A stretch of 37,752 bases of DNA from Caldalkalibacillus thermarum (lineage in GTDB: Bacteria > Bacillota > Bacilli > Caldalkalibacillales > Caldalkalibacillaceae), in NCBI RefSeq assembly GCF_014644735.1, contig NZ_BMKZ01000006.1:57052-94803 (forward strand), given 5' to 3'. The notes beneath the pieces were generated by a model. The model had not been told where the DNA came from and ran no database searches. It worked only from the letters and a program-made list of their open reading frames with translations. Shown piece by piece: positions 24,593 through 34,301 of the stretch. How positions within the stretch are numbered: the first letter of the stretch is position 1; each line of letters starts with the position of its first letter. Made by a program: the position numbers and the translations under genes.

Positions 24593-25553
24593 CCTTATGC
24601 TGATCTTGGGCCTCTATCTGATCGTGAATGGAGACTGGTGGCTTGCTTTGACTATGCACCATCAGGTTAGCGCGCTTCAATTTTTCATCCACATAACCGG
24701 TACCCAGTAAAACACCCGACGCTATAAAGATAAAGCCAAATATTTGAGACAATAGCAGGGGCTCACCCAGAAACAGAAAAGCACTGACCAAGGCAAAAAA
24801 AGGGACCAGATTGTTAAAAACAGCCGCCTGGCCTGCTCCGATTTTGTTGATGCCCATGTTAAACAGCACATGACCCAGTGCAGTGGCAATAATGGCCGAA
24901 GCAAAAAAGACCAGCCAAATCCACCATGACCCTTGACTGAATGTGTCCAAGCCATGGGGTTCCACCCATAAGCTAAAAGCAAATAACATCACAGAACCCG
25001 CTAACAGCATCACAGCGGTCATTTCACCGGCTGAGAGGGTAGCCGTCACCTTTTTGATCAAAATAAAGCTGAATGCCTGGGAAGCCATAGCCAGCAAAAT
25101 AAAAAGATCCCCGGTGGAAATCGTCCCCAGTCCTCCATTGTTTTGCAACACCACAAACGCGACCCCGATAAAACCGCAACAAATGCCCAACAATCTTAAC
25201 CAAGTCATCCGGTCATGCAGAAAGATCATGGCCAGAATAGATGTCGTCAGGGGAAGCATGCCCAGAATAAGGGCAGCGTTGGAAGCGGTAGTTTGGGCCA
25301 GCCCCAGAGCCAAAAATGAATGATGGCCAACCACTCCAAACACGGTGGCCAGCAGCGTGTAACCCCATTCCTTTTTGTTTAACCAGCGTAAATCTTTAAG
25401 AAAATAGAGCACGATAAATAAAGAAACTCCGGCCACAAAAATGCGGACAGCCTGCATCGTTACCGGAGCGAAAGCTTCAACCAAGAGTTTGAGGGCCACA
25501 ACATTCAGCCCCCAGATCAGCATCACTATCACCAATAAAACATAAGTCAACAC
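24573..25553 (-). CDS. EamA/DMT-family transporter
   Basis: A 326-aa, ten-helix exporter with two EamA repeats. WGLNVVALKLLVEAFAPVTM opens the first, and the second closes with FGFIFIASGVLLG. The tail is polar (HDQIEAQDQHKAK). The start is uncertain. The GTG at 25553 lies 13-16 nt beyond a strong GAGGAGG, while a CTG three codons earlier would sit at ideal distance. It lies 11 bp after a broken EamA gene, so the pair probably arose by duplication or formed a two-component exporter. Confidence 0.85.
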   Translation of the reverse strand: MLTYVLLVIVMLIWGLNVVALKLLVEAFAPVTMQAVRIFVAGVSLFIVLYFLKDLRWLNKKEWGYTLLATVFGVVGHHSFLALGLAQTTASNAALILGMLPLTTSILAMIFLHDRMTWLRLLGICCGFIGVAFVVLQNNGGLGTISTGDLFILLAMASQAFSFILIKKVTATLSAGEMTAVMLLAGSVMLFAFSLWVEPHGLDTFSQGSWWIWLVFFASAIIATALGHVLFNMGINKIGAGQAAVFNNLVPFFALVSAFLFLGEPLLLSQIFGFIFIASGVLLGTGYVDEKLKRANLMVHSQSKPPVSIHDQIEAQDQHKAKSDSV

Positions 25554-25564
25554 CGGTGACAGTC

Positions 25565-25966
25565 TTATCCCTCCTCTTCACCTGGAATTTGAGACCAGCA
25601 GCACCCCGCCGATGATAAACAGGGCGCCGTTGAATTCACCAGCGTGGCGTTGATCGACGTGGTATATTGCAGGGCAATGTAAAGCAAGGTGTTAAATCCG
25701 GCAATACCTGTCAAAGACAGGCAGAGTATCAGCAGCCAATGTTGCTGGAACAACCGGTAATGCCGCCAAAGCTCTTGCCAGGCAAACGGCAAGAAAATCA
25801 TAAAGGCCAACAGCCAGCGGATCAGCGAAAAATGAAAAGGCGGGACGGTTTGCACAATCACCCGTCCCAGTACAAAATTACTGCCCCAAAACAAGGGGGC
25901 TAAAACCAGCAAGATATAGGGATGCTGTCCGGCATAGGCCAGTGAACGGTCCACAACCTGTTTCAT
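25565..25966 (-). pseudogene. EamA/DMT transporter with internal deletion
   Basis: The first ~117 residues are the N-terminal half of an EamA protein, ending in SINATLVNSTAP. The frame then turns into an unrelated cysteine- and acid-rich tail. In a shifted frame the same DNA reads GALFIIGGVLLVSNSR and stops at 25578, which is exactly how the second EamA repeat ends. About 500 bp between these points has gone. The junction GGCGCCC (25622-25628) is shared by both sides, as expected for a deletion at short homology. A normal ribosome site remains. The short product would lack half the carrier. Confidence 0.82.
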
Positions 25967-25972
25967 CTGGCC

Positions 25973-26251
25973 TCAGTCCTTAGGAAACACATCGCTGACC
26001 ATTTCCCATTCATGGATCTCACAACCGCGGGCGCCGTGAAGCACATAGGGGTCATTCTCGGCATAGCTTTTCGCTTCCTCCAGTGAAACGGCCTTGTAAA
26101 TGACCAATCCTCCTGTCCCGTCAGTGAAACGCCCATTGGCGATGATTTTACCTTCTTTTCTTAATTTTTCCAGATAAGCCAGGTGCTCTGGCCGGTAAGT
26201 TTGGCTTTTTTCCTGATCTTTCATGGGCAAAAACACGGCAAAATATTTCAT
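25973..26251 (-). CDS. YciI-like small protein
   Basis: A 92-aa soluble protein of the YciI / dimeric alpha-beta barrel group. MKYFAVFLPMKD opens, the mid part has RPEHLAYLEKLRKEGKIIANGRF, and the C-terminal part has SYAENDPYVLHGA. The usual His and Asp pair of YciI (here H24-like and D in NDP) appears present. The ATG at 26251 has GAGAGGGG 7 nt upstream. Longer readings of the frame overlap the preceding gene and are not needed. It follows the dehydrogenase by 16 bp. Its biochemical role is unknown. Confidence 0.8.
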   Translation of the reverse strand: MKYFAVFLPMKDQEKSQTYRPEHLAYLEKLRKEGKIIANGRFTDGTGGLVIYKAVSLEEAKSYAENDPYVLHGARGCEIHEWEMVSDVFPKD

Positions 26252-26267
26252 GCTGCCACCCCTCTCA

Positions 26268-27149
26268 TTATAATGACTGGTTATTTTTTCCCTGGATAAA
26301 TTTATACATGCTGGACATATCTTCTGTAGCATAGCCGCTCGATTTGGCTTCCCTGAGCAGCTCATTGACCTGCTGGCCGACTGGCAAGTTCAGATTCTTT
26401 TTCTCCGCCAGCTCTTGCACCAGATTGGTGTCCTTGTGGAGCAGCTCCAGGGCAAACCCCGGCTCGTAATTATCCTTGGCAATAAACTGGGTATAGTGAC
26501 GCTCAAAAATGCGGCTTTGGGCAAAGCTGTTATTTAAGATGTCAAACACCTTGTCAAAAGGCAAGCCCAACGCTTTGGCCAACACCAGCGCTTCGCTGAC
26601 AGCCTGGGTATGGATGCCCACCATAAGCTGGTTAATCAATTTGACCGCGGAGCCCGAACCGCTCGGGCCCACATAATAAATGTTTTTGCCCATCACCTCA
26701 AGCACGGGCTTCACTTTGGCAAAAACCTCTTCTTTGCCACCTACCATAATACTTAATGTTCCCGCCTCTGCACCTGGAGGGCCTCCACTGATGGGGGCAT
26801 CTAAAAAGTCGATATTTTTCTCTGAAGCTGCTGCATAGATGTTCTGGCTGAGATCCGGGGAAACAGTGCTGAAATCGATGGCCACCAATCCTGGATGTCC
26901 ATTGGCCAGGATGCCGTCATCTGCAAAATAGACGTTGTGCACATCTTCCGGCAAGGGCAGGCAGGTCATGATCACATCTGCTGTTTGGGCTAGTTCGGGC
27001 AGGGAGAGACCCACCTTTCCTCCTGCCTGGGCGAACAGCTCTTCCTTTCCTTTGCTGCGGTTCAAACCATAAACGGTATCATACACCTTGACCAAATTCT
27101 TAGCCATGGGCAGGCCCATATTGCCCAGCCCCACAAAAGCCAGCTTCAC
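26268..27149 (-). CDS. Beta-hydroxyacid dehydrogenase family (HIBADH/GLYR-like)
   Basis: 293 aa. The N-terminal cofactor motif is VGLGNMGLPMAKNL, the substrate-binding motif is DAPISGGPPGAEAGTLSIMV, and the catalytic lysine lies in GSGSAVKLINQ. Members oxidise 3-hydroxyisobutyrate or reduce tartronate semialdehyde; GLYR-type members reduce succinate semialdehyde to 4-hydroxybutyrate. It follows the succinate-semialdehyde dehydrogenase gene by 11 bp, so I favour the last activity here, but this is inference from context only. The ATG is the only sensible start. Confidence 0.87.
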   Translation of the reverse strand: MKLAFVGLGNMGLPMAKNLVKVYDTVYGLNRSKGKEELFAQAGGKVGLSLPELAQTADVIMTCLPLPEDVHNVYFADDGILANGHPGLVAIDFSTVSPDLSQNIYAAASEKNIDFLDAPISGGPPGAEAGTLSIMVGGKEEVFAKVKPVLEVMGKNIYYVGPSGSGSAVKLINQLMVGIHTQAVSEALVLAKALGLPFDKVFDILNNSFAQSRIFERHYTQFIAKDNYEPGFALELLHKDTNLVQELAEKKNLNLPVGQQVNELLREAKSSGYATEDMSSMYKFIQGKNNQSL

Positions 27150-27160
27150 CGGTATCCCCC

Positions 27161-28612
27161 CTATAAGCCAATGGCCACATATTTGGTTTCCAGGAAAGCT
27201 TCGATGCCTTCATAACCGCCTTCCCGTCCCATACCGCTTTCCTTCATGCCTCCAAACGGCGCCTGCACAGCCGACGGGACACCATCGTTCCAGCCCACAA
27301 TGCCGTACTCCAGCTTTTCTGCCACTTTGATACCCCGAGCCACATTTTGGGTAAACAGGTAAGCGGCCAGTCCGTAAGGGGTATCATTGGCCAGCTGGAC
27401 CGCTTCCTCCTCTGTGTCCACTTTTTGCACCGGTGCAACAGGTCCAAAGGTTTCTTCCTTCATCACCAGCATCCCATGATGGACATCCCTGAGCACCGTT
27501 GGCTGGTAAAAATAAGCCTTTTCTCTTGTAAAACCAAACCCGCCAGCCACCGCTTGCGCGCCTTTGGCTACCGCATCTTGGACATGTTTTTCTACTTTTT
27601 CATAAGCTTCGCGATTAATCAGCGGCCCGATTTGGACCCCTGTTTCAAAACCGTTGCCCACTTTTAATTGCTTCGTCTTCTCTGCTAATCTTTCGACAAA
27701 GGTGTCATAGATTCCTGCTTGGACGTAAATGCGGTTGGCACACACGCACGTTTGGCCGGTATTGCGGAATTTGGAAGCGATGACACCCTCCACTGCTTGA
27801 TCCAGGTCAGCATCGTCCAACACAATAATTGGGGCGTGTCCGCCTAACTCCAGGGAAAGTTTTTTCACTTGTCCGGCACTTTGTTCAATTAATTTTTTCC
27901 CGACCTCAGTTGAGCCGGTAAAGGTCACTTTTCTCACTTTGGGGTTGGTCATGATTTCTTGGGCAATCACGCTGGAAGGGCCGGTCACCAGATTAAGCAC
28001 TCCAGCAGGAATACCTGCTTTTTCAGCTAGTTCCATCAGTTTAACCGCCGTAAGCGGCGTCTCACCGGAAGGTTTGATCACCATTGTGCACCCTGCCGCC
28101 AAAGCCGGGCCCAGTTTGCGCGTCAGCATGGCCGCTGGGAAATTCCAGGGCGTAATGGCTGCCACCACGCCTACAGGCTGTTTCCAGACCTGCATCCGCT
28201 TGTGAGGCAAATGGGATGGAATGGTGCGCCCATAGATCCGCTTGCCCTCTTCAGCAAACCATTTGATAAAATCAGCGGCATAGACAACTTCGCCTTGGGC
28301 CTCAGGCAGCGGTTTGCCCATTTCCAAGGTAATCAGCCTTGCCAGTTCTTCTTTATGCACCATGATTTGCTGATAGTACTGTTCCAAATAGGCCGAGCGT
28401 TCATGGGCTGTTAAGGAGGACCAGGATTCAAAAGCCTGGTGGGCCGCTTCAATCGCTTCGGCTGTCTCCTTGGCCCCTGCCTTAGGCACTTCTCCGACCA
28501 GCTCCCCAGTGGCCGGGTTATAAACCTTAATTTTGTCCAACTCCTGTCCGCGCCACTTTCCGCCAATATATAACTGTCCTTCAACCGGTGTCCGGGTTGG
28601 CATCATCATCAT
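27161..28612 (-). CDS. gabD: Succinate-semialdehyde dehydrogenase
   Basis: 483 aa of the aldehyde dehydrogenase superfamily. FTGSTEVGKKLIEQSA holds the cofactor contact, LELGGHAPIIVLDDAD the general-base glutamate, and FRNTGQTCVCANRIYVQ the catalytic cysteine with the second cysteine typical of GabD. The Gly-rich WNDGVPSAVQAPFGGMKESG tail also fits GabD. It oxidises succinate semialdehyde to succinate, the last step of GABA breakdown. Four ATG codons follow one another; AGAAAGG suggests the third or fourth is used. A weak own promoter may lie at 28651-28678. Confidence 0.92.
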   Translation of the reverse strand: MMMMPTRTPVEGQLYIGGKWRGQELDKIKVYNPATGELVGEVPKAGAKETAEAIEAAHQAFESWSSLTAHERSAYLEQYYQQIMVHKEELARLITLEMGKPLPEAQGEVVYAADFIKWFAEEGKRIYGRTIPSHLPHKRMQVWKQPVGVVAAITPWNFPAAMLTRKLGPALAAGCTMVIKPSGETPLTAVKLMELAEKAGIPAGVLNLVTGPSSVIAQEIMTNPKVRKVTFTGSTEVGKKLIEQSAGQVKKLSLELGGHAPIIVLDDADLDQAVEGVIASKFRNTGQTCVCANRIYVQAGIYDTFVERLAEKTKQLKVGNGFETGVQIGPLINREAYEKVEKHVQDAVAKGAQAVAGGFGFTREKAYFYQPTVLRDVHHGMLVMKEETFGPVAPVQKVDTEEEAVQLANDTPYGLAAYLFTQNVARGIKVAEKLEYGIVGWNDGVPSAVQAPFGGMKESGMGREGGYEGIEAFLETKYVAIGL

Positions 28613-28650
28613 CCTTTCTGTTGGTTTATACTTATATTACCTGTTTTTTT

Positions 28651-28678
28651 ATTATACCAAATGATCCGACAGTTAATA
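28651..28678 (-). promoter_or_regulatory. Possible sigma-A promoter of gabD
   Basis: On the minus strand a perfect -10 TATAAT (28651-28656) has a weak TATTAA (28673-28678) 16 bp upstream. It lies in the 96-bp gap between the permease and gabD genes and may give sigma-54-independent expression of gabD and the genes behind it. Confidence 0.4.
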
Positions 28679-28708
28679 AAAGACAGAAGGATGGATCATG
28701 AATTCTTG

Positions 28709-30112
28709 TTAACGTTTAATGTTCATGTTGAGGTACTGTTCCGGTGATTCCACATACTTACCTTTGTTCATGTTCACCATAAAGTAAATCCCCAAGATCC
28801 ACCAGCCGACAATGATCAACCACTCATAGGGCCAAACCAAAGCGGAAGGCATGCCAGGCAAATAGAGCAGAATAAACCCGAAGCTCAACACAAGGGCAAT
28901 CCAGCCAATCACTGTAGAACGGCCGGCTTTAAACGGGCGCTCCATCTCCGGTTCTTTCTTGCGCAAGGCTAGAAAAGCCAGCGCCACCATGAAATAGGCC
29001 ATCACAATGGCTAATCCGCCCGCATCCACCAGCCAGACCAGCATAGGCCGCCCCAGCAAAGGACTGAGCGTGGCCAAAATACCAATCATCAAAATGGCGT
29101 TGGAGGGAGTTTTGTACTTGGGATGCAAATGTCCCAGCCAGGCCGGAAGCATACCAGATTTAGCCATAGCATAAATGACGCGGCTCCCCCCAATGATAAA
29201 CGCATTCCAGCTGGTCATAATTCCGGCAATACCACCCAAGATCAAGATTTTGGCAAACAATTCAGAACCGAACACTGCCCCCATGGCATCCGCAGTAGCG
29301 AGCGAGGCATTTTCCAGACTATCTGGACTTAAGGCCATACCTACCCCAAAAATAATAGCCAAATACCAAGCTACAGCACACAATACCGCCACAATCAAAA
29401 TTTTGCCAATCGACTTAAAAGGAATATTCATTTCTTCAGCCGCTTGCGCAATCACGTCGAAACCGACAAACATGAACGGGGTCATAATGGCCACAGCCAT
29501 GATTCCGGCCGCGCCTCCCACAAACAGAGGTTGCAAGTTAGCAGCATCCCCGTTGACTGAGGAACCAAAAATGAGCATTAATCCAACTACAGCTAAAATT
29601 AAAGTGAGCACCATCTGCACGATCGCTGCCGGCTTAATACCCATATAGTTTATCACGGTGACAAAAACAGAGCCGGCCATCCCCACAATGACCCAGGAGA
29701 AGTAGACATCCCAACCGGTAATGGTCCACAGATAACCCACCTGATAGTTTGGGAAAAGGTACTCTATTACTGTGGGCAAAGCCACTGCTTCAAAGGCGAC
29801 CACAGAAATATATCCCAAAGCAATGGACCAGGAGGCAACAAAGGAAGCCTTTGCCCCTAGCCCCCGTAAAACATAAATGTGTTCTCCTCCTACCTGGGGC
29901 ATGGCTGAGGCTAGTTCAGCATAGGTTAAACCGACAAAGACGACCATGACACCGCCGATCAGGAAAGCCAGCATGGCCCCCAGGGTTCCCCCAGAAAGGA
30001 TCCAGGTTCCCGACAGAACCACCCAGCCCCAGCCAATCATGGCCCCAAAGGCCAGAAACAACACATCAGCCCGTGTCAGCACACGGTTAAACTGAGCAGT
30101 TTGTTTAGACAT
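28709..30112 (-). CDS. APC-family amino acid permease
   Basis: A 467-aa, 12-helix amino acid/polyamine carrier. Helix 1 carries FLAFGAMIGWGWVVLSGTWI, with the unwound Gly-rich region of APC proteins. VGLTYAELASAMPQVGGEHIY follows in helix 2, and TPFMFVGFDVIAQAAEEMN in helix 6. Its first codons overlap gabT by 8 bp, so the two are coupled. It probably imports the substrate of the cluster (GABA, putrescine, agmatine or another omega-amino compound), which is inference from context. Confidence 0.9.
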   Translation of the reverse strand: MSKQTAQFNRVLTRADVLFLAFGAMIGWGWVVLSGTWILSGGTLGAMLAFLIGGVMVVFVGLTYAELASAMPQVGGEHIYVLRGLGAKASFVASWSIALGYISVVAFEAVALPTVIEYLFPNYQVGYLWTITGWDVYFSWVIVGMAGSVFVTVINYMGIKPAAIVQMVLTLILAVVGLMLIFGSSVNGDAANLQPLFVGGAAGIMAVAIMTPFMFVGFDVIAQAAEEMNIPFKSIGKILIVAVLCAVAWYLAIIFGVGMALSPDSLENASLATADAMGAVFGSELFAKILILGGIAGIMTSWNAFIIGGSRVIYAMAKSGMLPAWLGHLHPKYKTPSNAILMIGILATLSPLLGRPMLVWLVDAGGLAIVMAYFMVALAFLALRKKEPEMERPFKAGRSTVIGWIALVLSFGFILLYLPGMPSALVWPYEWLIIVGWWILGIYFMVNMNKGKYVESPEQYLNMNIKR

Positions 30113-31457
30113 ACTGCTTCCCTCCTACAGCCGCGGCAATACTCTCCTCCAGAATCGTCAGCCCTTCCTGCAGCTGATTATCAGTAATAACAAGGGGCAT
30201 AAGTAAACGCAACACATTGCTGTACAATCCAGCGCTTAAGGTGAGCACACCTCTCTGGTTGGCCTCAGCAACAATTTGGGCGGTCAGTGCTTTGTCCGGT
30301 TCCTTCGTTTTTCTGTCCTTGACCAGCTCTATGGCGCACATGGCCCCAAGACCCCGAACATCACCGATACATTCAAACCGCTCCTGCCACGCTTTGAAGC
30401 GTTCAAGCACCTGTGCTCCGATCTCTTCCGCGCGTTGATTTAATTTTTCTTGTTCAATAATTTCCAAAACAGCCAAAGCGGCCTGGCAACCGAGCGGACT
30501 GCCGCTGTACGTTCCCCCCAACTCTCCCGGTTCTGCTGCATCCATTATCTCCTTGCGTCCAATGACACCGCTTAAGGGCAGCCCGGCAGCTAATGATTTG
30601 GAGACGGTAATCAAGTCAGGAACTACCTCAAAATGGTCCATAGCAAAATAACGTCCGGTACGTCCAAAACCGGTTTGAATCTCATCGGCCACAAAGACAA
30701 TGCCATACTTTTGGCACAGCTTATAAACTCCCTGGACAAAACGTTTGCCCGGTACAATAAAGCCTCCCTCACCCTGAACGGGTTCCATGACCACACAGGC
30801 AATGGTCTCAGGAGCAACGTCTGCCACCAAAAACTGTTCAAATGACGCTAACATCCATTCTTCATAGTCGGCTTCACTCATCCCGTCCGGACGGCGATAC
30901 GGGTACGGATAAGGAGCTTTATACACCTCTGGGGCAAACGGTCCAAATCCAAACTTGTAAGGTTTCACTTTACTGGTCATGGTCATTGTCATCAACGTTC
31001 TGCCATGAAAGCCACGGGTAAATGAAACAACCCCTTGTCGGCCCGTATATTTCCGGGCCAGTTTAACAGCATTCTCCACCGCTTCAGCGCCGCTGTTTAA
31101 GAGCAGCACTTTTTTCTCATGCTCTCCGGGAGCCAGCTGACACAATTTCTCCGCCAAGGCAATATAAGGCTCATACATTATCACGTTGAATCCGGTATGA
31201 ATATACCGGTCAATTTGGTCATGGAGCGTTTCCTTCACCTTCGGGTGACAGTGGCCTACATTTAAGGTGCCAATTGCACCCGCAAAATCGATAAACCGGT
31301 TGCCGTCCACATCGGTAATTAAAGCCCCTTCGGCCTGAGCTACAAAGGTAAGCGCACTGTTGCTTACACCCCTGGCTACATAGCGGTTACGCTTATCTAA
31401 CAATTCTTTCGCTTTAGGACCCGGAATCGGATGAATTATTTGGGTATAACGGTTCAT
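30105..31457 (-). CDS. gabT: 4-aminobutyrate aminotransferase
   Basis: 450 aa, class-III PLP-dependent aminotransferase. The N-terminus PGPKAKELLDKRNRYVARGV is typical of GabT. LLNSGAEAVENAVKLAR, FHGRTLMTMT and [13 protein letters not shown] are cofactor-region motifs, and the PLP lysine is in VSKSLAAGLPLSGV. It converts GABA and 2-oxoglutarate to succinate semialdehyde and glutamate. It is coupled to the permease gene and lies 37 bp after yjiH. The GabT assignment is good; a 5-aminovalerate activity is also possible in this family. Confidence 0.9.
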   Translation of the reverse strand: MNRYTQIIHPIPGPKAKELLDKRNRYVARGVSNSALTFVAQAEGALITDVDGNRFIDFAGAIGTLNVGHCHPKVKETLHDQIDRYIHTGFNVIMYEPYIALAEKLCQLAPGEHEKKVLLLNSGAEAVENAVKLARKYTGRQGVVSFTRGFHGRTLMTMTMTSKVKPYKFGFGPFAPEVYKAPYPYPYRRPDGMSEADYEEWMLASFEQFLVADVAPETIACVVMEPVQGEGGFIVPGKRFVQGVYKLCQKYGIVFVADEIQTGFGRTGRYFAMDHFEVVPDLITVSKSLAAGLPLSGVIGRKEIMDAAEPGELGGTYSGSPLGCQAALAVLEIIEQEKLNQRAEEIGAQVLERFKAWQERFECIGDVRGLGAMCAIELVKDRKTKEPDKALTAQIVAEANQRGVLTLSAGLYSNVLRLLMPLVITDNQLQEGLTILEESIAAAVGGKQYV

Positions 31458-31494
31458 GCTATCCCTCCTGACGGAAATTTAATTTGCGAACTAT

Positions 31495-32874
31495 TTAGAA
31501 AAAGAAGACATGAGCCATTATGGCCACAACCGGAAGAGTGATCAAGGTTCGTTCAATAAAGATGATGACCAGATCCAGAAAAGTAACAGGGAGATTAGAG
31601 CGCAAAATCAAAATCCCGATCTCTGACATATAGATCAACTGTGTCAGGGACAGACAGGCAATTACAAAGCGGGTCAGTTCACTTTCAATGCCGCTGCCTA
31701 TCACTGCCGGGAGAAACATATCGGCAAAACCAACCACCAGGGCTTGGGCAGCCTGAGCAGCTTCAGGAATTTGCAAGAGATTTAAAATTGGAATTAATGG
31801 ATAAGCCACATAGTGAAAGATGGGGGTATATTCAGCAATGATCAGCGCAAGCGTACCTAAAAACATCACCAGCGGCAACAAACCAAACCAAATGTCCAAT
31901 ACATTGCCGATTCCTCTTTTGACCATTTCTCCAGCACTTTTAACCTGGGCCGCTTTTTCTAGTGCCTTCTCTAACCCCCATTTGACATAAGAGACCCCTT
32001 CTGGGACCTGTTCATCAATTTGCTTGCCCACTGGCTCATAATACGTATCCTCCTTACGGGACAAAGGAGGAATTCGGGGCATAATGATCGCTGCTATTAC
32101 CCCTGCCACTACGACGGTCACATAAAATGGAACAAACATATGACCCAAGCCTATAAAGTTGATCACCACCAAACTAAACGCAATCGAAGCAATGGAAAAA
32201 TTGGTGGCGATGACGGCCGCTTCCCGTTGGCTGTAAAAGCCGCCATCATATTGTTTCATGGTGACCAAAACACCAACCGTTCCACTTCCCATCCAAGAAG
32301 CCAAACAATCGATAGACGAACGTCCGGGAAGCGTAAACAACGGTTTCATCACTCTGCGCAACAGAGTACCGATAAACTCCATTAAACCAAACTCAATCAA
32401 CAAGGGTAACAACAGGCCGGCAAACAGAAACCAAGTCGTTAAAACCGGAATAAGATCATACAAGACAACACCACCTGTATAATCTGACCATATAAACTCT
32501 GGCCCAACTTGATAAAGGGTCATCACACCGAAGCTGAAACCAAAAATGCGCATCACCAGCCAAAAGGGGCCAACATCAAACAATCCTTTCCAAAAGGGAC
32601 TGTTCAGCACCAAAGCAGGCTTAAATACCTTGGTTAAAATGCCAAGCACAGCTGACATTCCCAGCACAACAACCATAAATTCAGACAGGTGATCAGCAAA
32701 CAGATTTTGAACATAACTGGCCAGGATTCCCACACCAATGGTAATTTGACCCTCATATTTAATAGGTGTCAGAAAGAGTAAAATACCAAAAATGGAAGGG
32801 ATTATGAATTTCCAATATTCCGTCTCTTTAGACTGTGTTGACATTTGAGGCGTCATCTCTTTGGGTTCCATCAT
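31495..32874 (-). CDS. YjiH-family nucleoside-recognition (Gate) membrane protein
   Basis: A 459-aa protein with about ten helices. MGSGTVGVLVTMKQYDGGFYSQREAAVIATN and the second Gate-like segment PAVIGSGIESELTRFVIACL match the YjiH proteins, which carry the nucleoside-recognition domain. The function of this family is unknown; genes for it are often found in amine or guanidino-compound clusters, and the context here suggests transport. TTAAGGAGG precedes the ATG. A GC-rich hairpin separates it from the aminotransferase gene upstream. Confidence 0.85.
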   Translation of the reverse strand: MMEPKEMTPQMSTQSKETEYWKFIIPSIFGILLFLTPIKYEGQITIGVGILASYVQNLFADHLSEFMVVVLGMSAVLGILTKVFKPALVLNSPFWKGLFDVGPFWLVMRIFGFSFGVMTLYQVGPEFIWSDYTGGVVLYDLIPVLTTWFLFAGLLLPLLIEFGLMEFIGTLLRRVMKPLFTLPGRSSIDCLASWMGSGTVGVLVTMKQYDGGFYSQREAAVIATNFSIASIAFSLVVINFIGLGHMFVPFYVTVVVAGVIAAIIMPRIPPLSRKEDTYYEPVGKQIDEQVPEGVSYVKWGLEKALEKAAQVKSAGEMVKRGIGNVLDIWFGLLPLVMFLGTLALIIAEYTPIFHYVAYPLIPILNLLQIPEAAQAAQALVVGFADMFLPAVIGSGIESELTRFVIACLSLTQLIYMSEIGILILRSNLPVTFLDLVIIFIERTLITLPVVAIMAHVFFF

Positions 32875-32896
32875 TTTTTACCTCCTTAATGGGTGT

Positions 32897-32921
32897 GTGA
32901 GCCCTGTTTATCAGGGCTCAC
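32897..32921 (-). repeat. Intergenic 10-bp hairpin over the aminotransferase stop codon
   Basis: GTGAGCCCTG (32897-32906) is perfectly complementary to CAGGGCTCAC (32912-32921), with a 5-nt loop. On the minus strand the stop of the aminotransferase gene lies at the start of the loop. No T run follows; the yjiH ribosome site comes 12 nt later. It may be a transcript-processing or stability element that separates the expression of the two genes. Confidence 0.6.
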
Positions 32922-34230
32922 TTCTGACCTCACAAGCCGTAATGGCTTCTTCCAGGACCCTTAACCCCTCGTCAATCTGCTGGCGATTAATCGTTAATGG
33001 TGGCATCATCCGGATCACCTCACCAGCATTTCCACATAAGTAGAACAATACGCCTGATTGCAAAGCACGGTTCAAGATGTTTAACACCCGCTTTCCGTCC
33101 GGCTGGCCGCTCACCGGGTCTTGTATTTCAATCCCGATCATTAATCCGATCCCCCTCACATCGGCAATGGAGGAATATTTCTCCTGCATATGCCTCAACT
33201 TTTGTAAGGCATAATGCCCCATCTGTTTGGCGTTGTCCAAAAGCTGTTCCTCCTTCATCACCTTTAGTGACGCCAAAGCCGCTGCACAGGCCAGCGGATT
33301 TCCCCCGAATGTGGTTCCATGGGTGCCGAGTGGCCATTGTTTCATCAACTTTTCAGAGGCAACTGTGGCACTCAGTGGCAAACCGGCCGCAATCCCTTTG
33401 GCAATGGCCATAATATCAGGCTTGACTCCAAATGTCTGAGCAGCAAACCATTCCCCTGTCCGTCCAAACCCGGTTTGTACTTCATCAAAGATGAGTAAGA
33501 TGTCATACCGGTCACAAATTTCTCTTAATCGCCTTAACCAACGACAGGGAGGCACCACATAACCGCCTTCTCCCTGCACCGGCTCCACAATGACACACGC
33601 CACTTCATCAGGGCTAATCTGGTGTTTAAACAGGGTAGCAAAATCGTCTTCCAGCTTATCCGCCCAATATACATCCGGTTCCATATCTCTGGGCGTTTGA
33701 CGCACATTCGGATAGGGTAATTGATAGGTGAGCCATGATGGTTGAAGAAACCGCCGATACTTACTTTTGGATGTGGACACACTTAACGAACCAATGGTAC
33801 GCCCGTGGAAACAACCTAGAAACGAGATCACGTACGGACGCTGGGTCACATACTTAGCCAACTTAATAGCCCCTTCAATTGCCTCTGTACCGCTGTTAGC
33901 GAAGAAAAAACAATTCAGATCATCCGGTGTGATTTTGCCGAGTTCCTCCGCCAGACGTAAGATGGATTCATAGATGATCACGCCAGATGGACCATGTAAG
34001 AGCTGATCAGCTTCTGCTTTAACCGCTGCTACCACTTTAGGATGACGGTGCCCCACATTTTCCACTGCAATTCCTGAGGTGAAATCAAGATATTTTTTTC
34101 CATCCGCACCATAATAGTAGCAGCCTTCAGCCTTAACCACCGGCAAATTAGGGTGATCCTTGGCCATACTTGGAGCCAAAAGACGCCCGCGCTCCCTGAC
34201 CAGTTGCAACCAGGATTGAGTCGTTTTCAT
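32911..34230 (-). CDS. Class-III aminotransferase (acetylornithine/putrescine/GABA type)
   Basis: 439 aa. [50 protein letters not shown] and [16 protein letters not shown] are class-III signatures, and the PLP lysine is in [15 protein letters not shown]. It is clearly distinct from the gabT copy 1.4 kb away. Two such enzymes in one operon suggest two successive transaminations, for example a diamine or omega-amino acid to GABA and then GABA to succinate semialdehyde. GGAGG is found near the ATG. The substrate is unproven. Confidence 0.85.
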   Translation of the reverse strand: MKTTQSWLQLVRERGRLLAPSMAKDHPNLPVVKAEGCYYYGADGKKYLDFTSGIAVENVGHRHPKVVAAVKAEADQLLHGPSGVIIYESILRLAEELGKITPDDLNCFFFANSGTEAIEGAIKLAKYVTQRPYVISFLGCFHGRTIGSLSVSTSKSKYRRFLQPSWLTYQLPYPNVRQTPRDMEPDVYWADKLEDDFATLFKHQISPDEVACVIVEPVQGEGGYVVPPCRWLRRLREICDRYDILLIFDEVQTGFGRTGEWFAAQTFGVKPDIMAIAKGIAAGLPLSATVASEKLMKQWPLGTHGTTFGGNPLACAAALASLKVMKEEQLLDNAKQMGHYALQKLRHMQEKYSSIADVRGIGLMIGIEIQDPVSGQPDGKRVLNILNRALQSGVLFYLCGNAGEVIRMMPPLTINRQQIDEGLRVLEEAITACEVRSEP

Positions 34231-34301
34231 TGTCCGTCGCCTCCATCACCATTAACTCAGTATGTCCTACTGGTTCAGCTCTTTTGACGCACGTCCTGCG
34301 G

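Noticed and set aside
26252-26365. N-terminal extension of the YciI-like protein
   Set aside because: It overlaps the preceding dehydrogenase gene, and GAGAGGGG precedes the inner ATG, which starts the recognised domain.
28706-28722. cre-like sequence (CcpA site) at the end of the permease gene
   Set aside because: Only one half fits the consensus; three positions of the other half are wrong and it lies in coding sequence.
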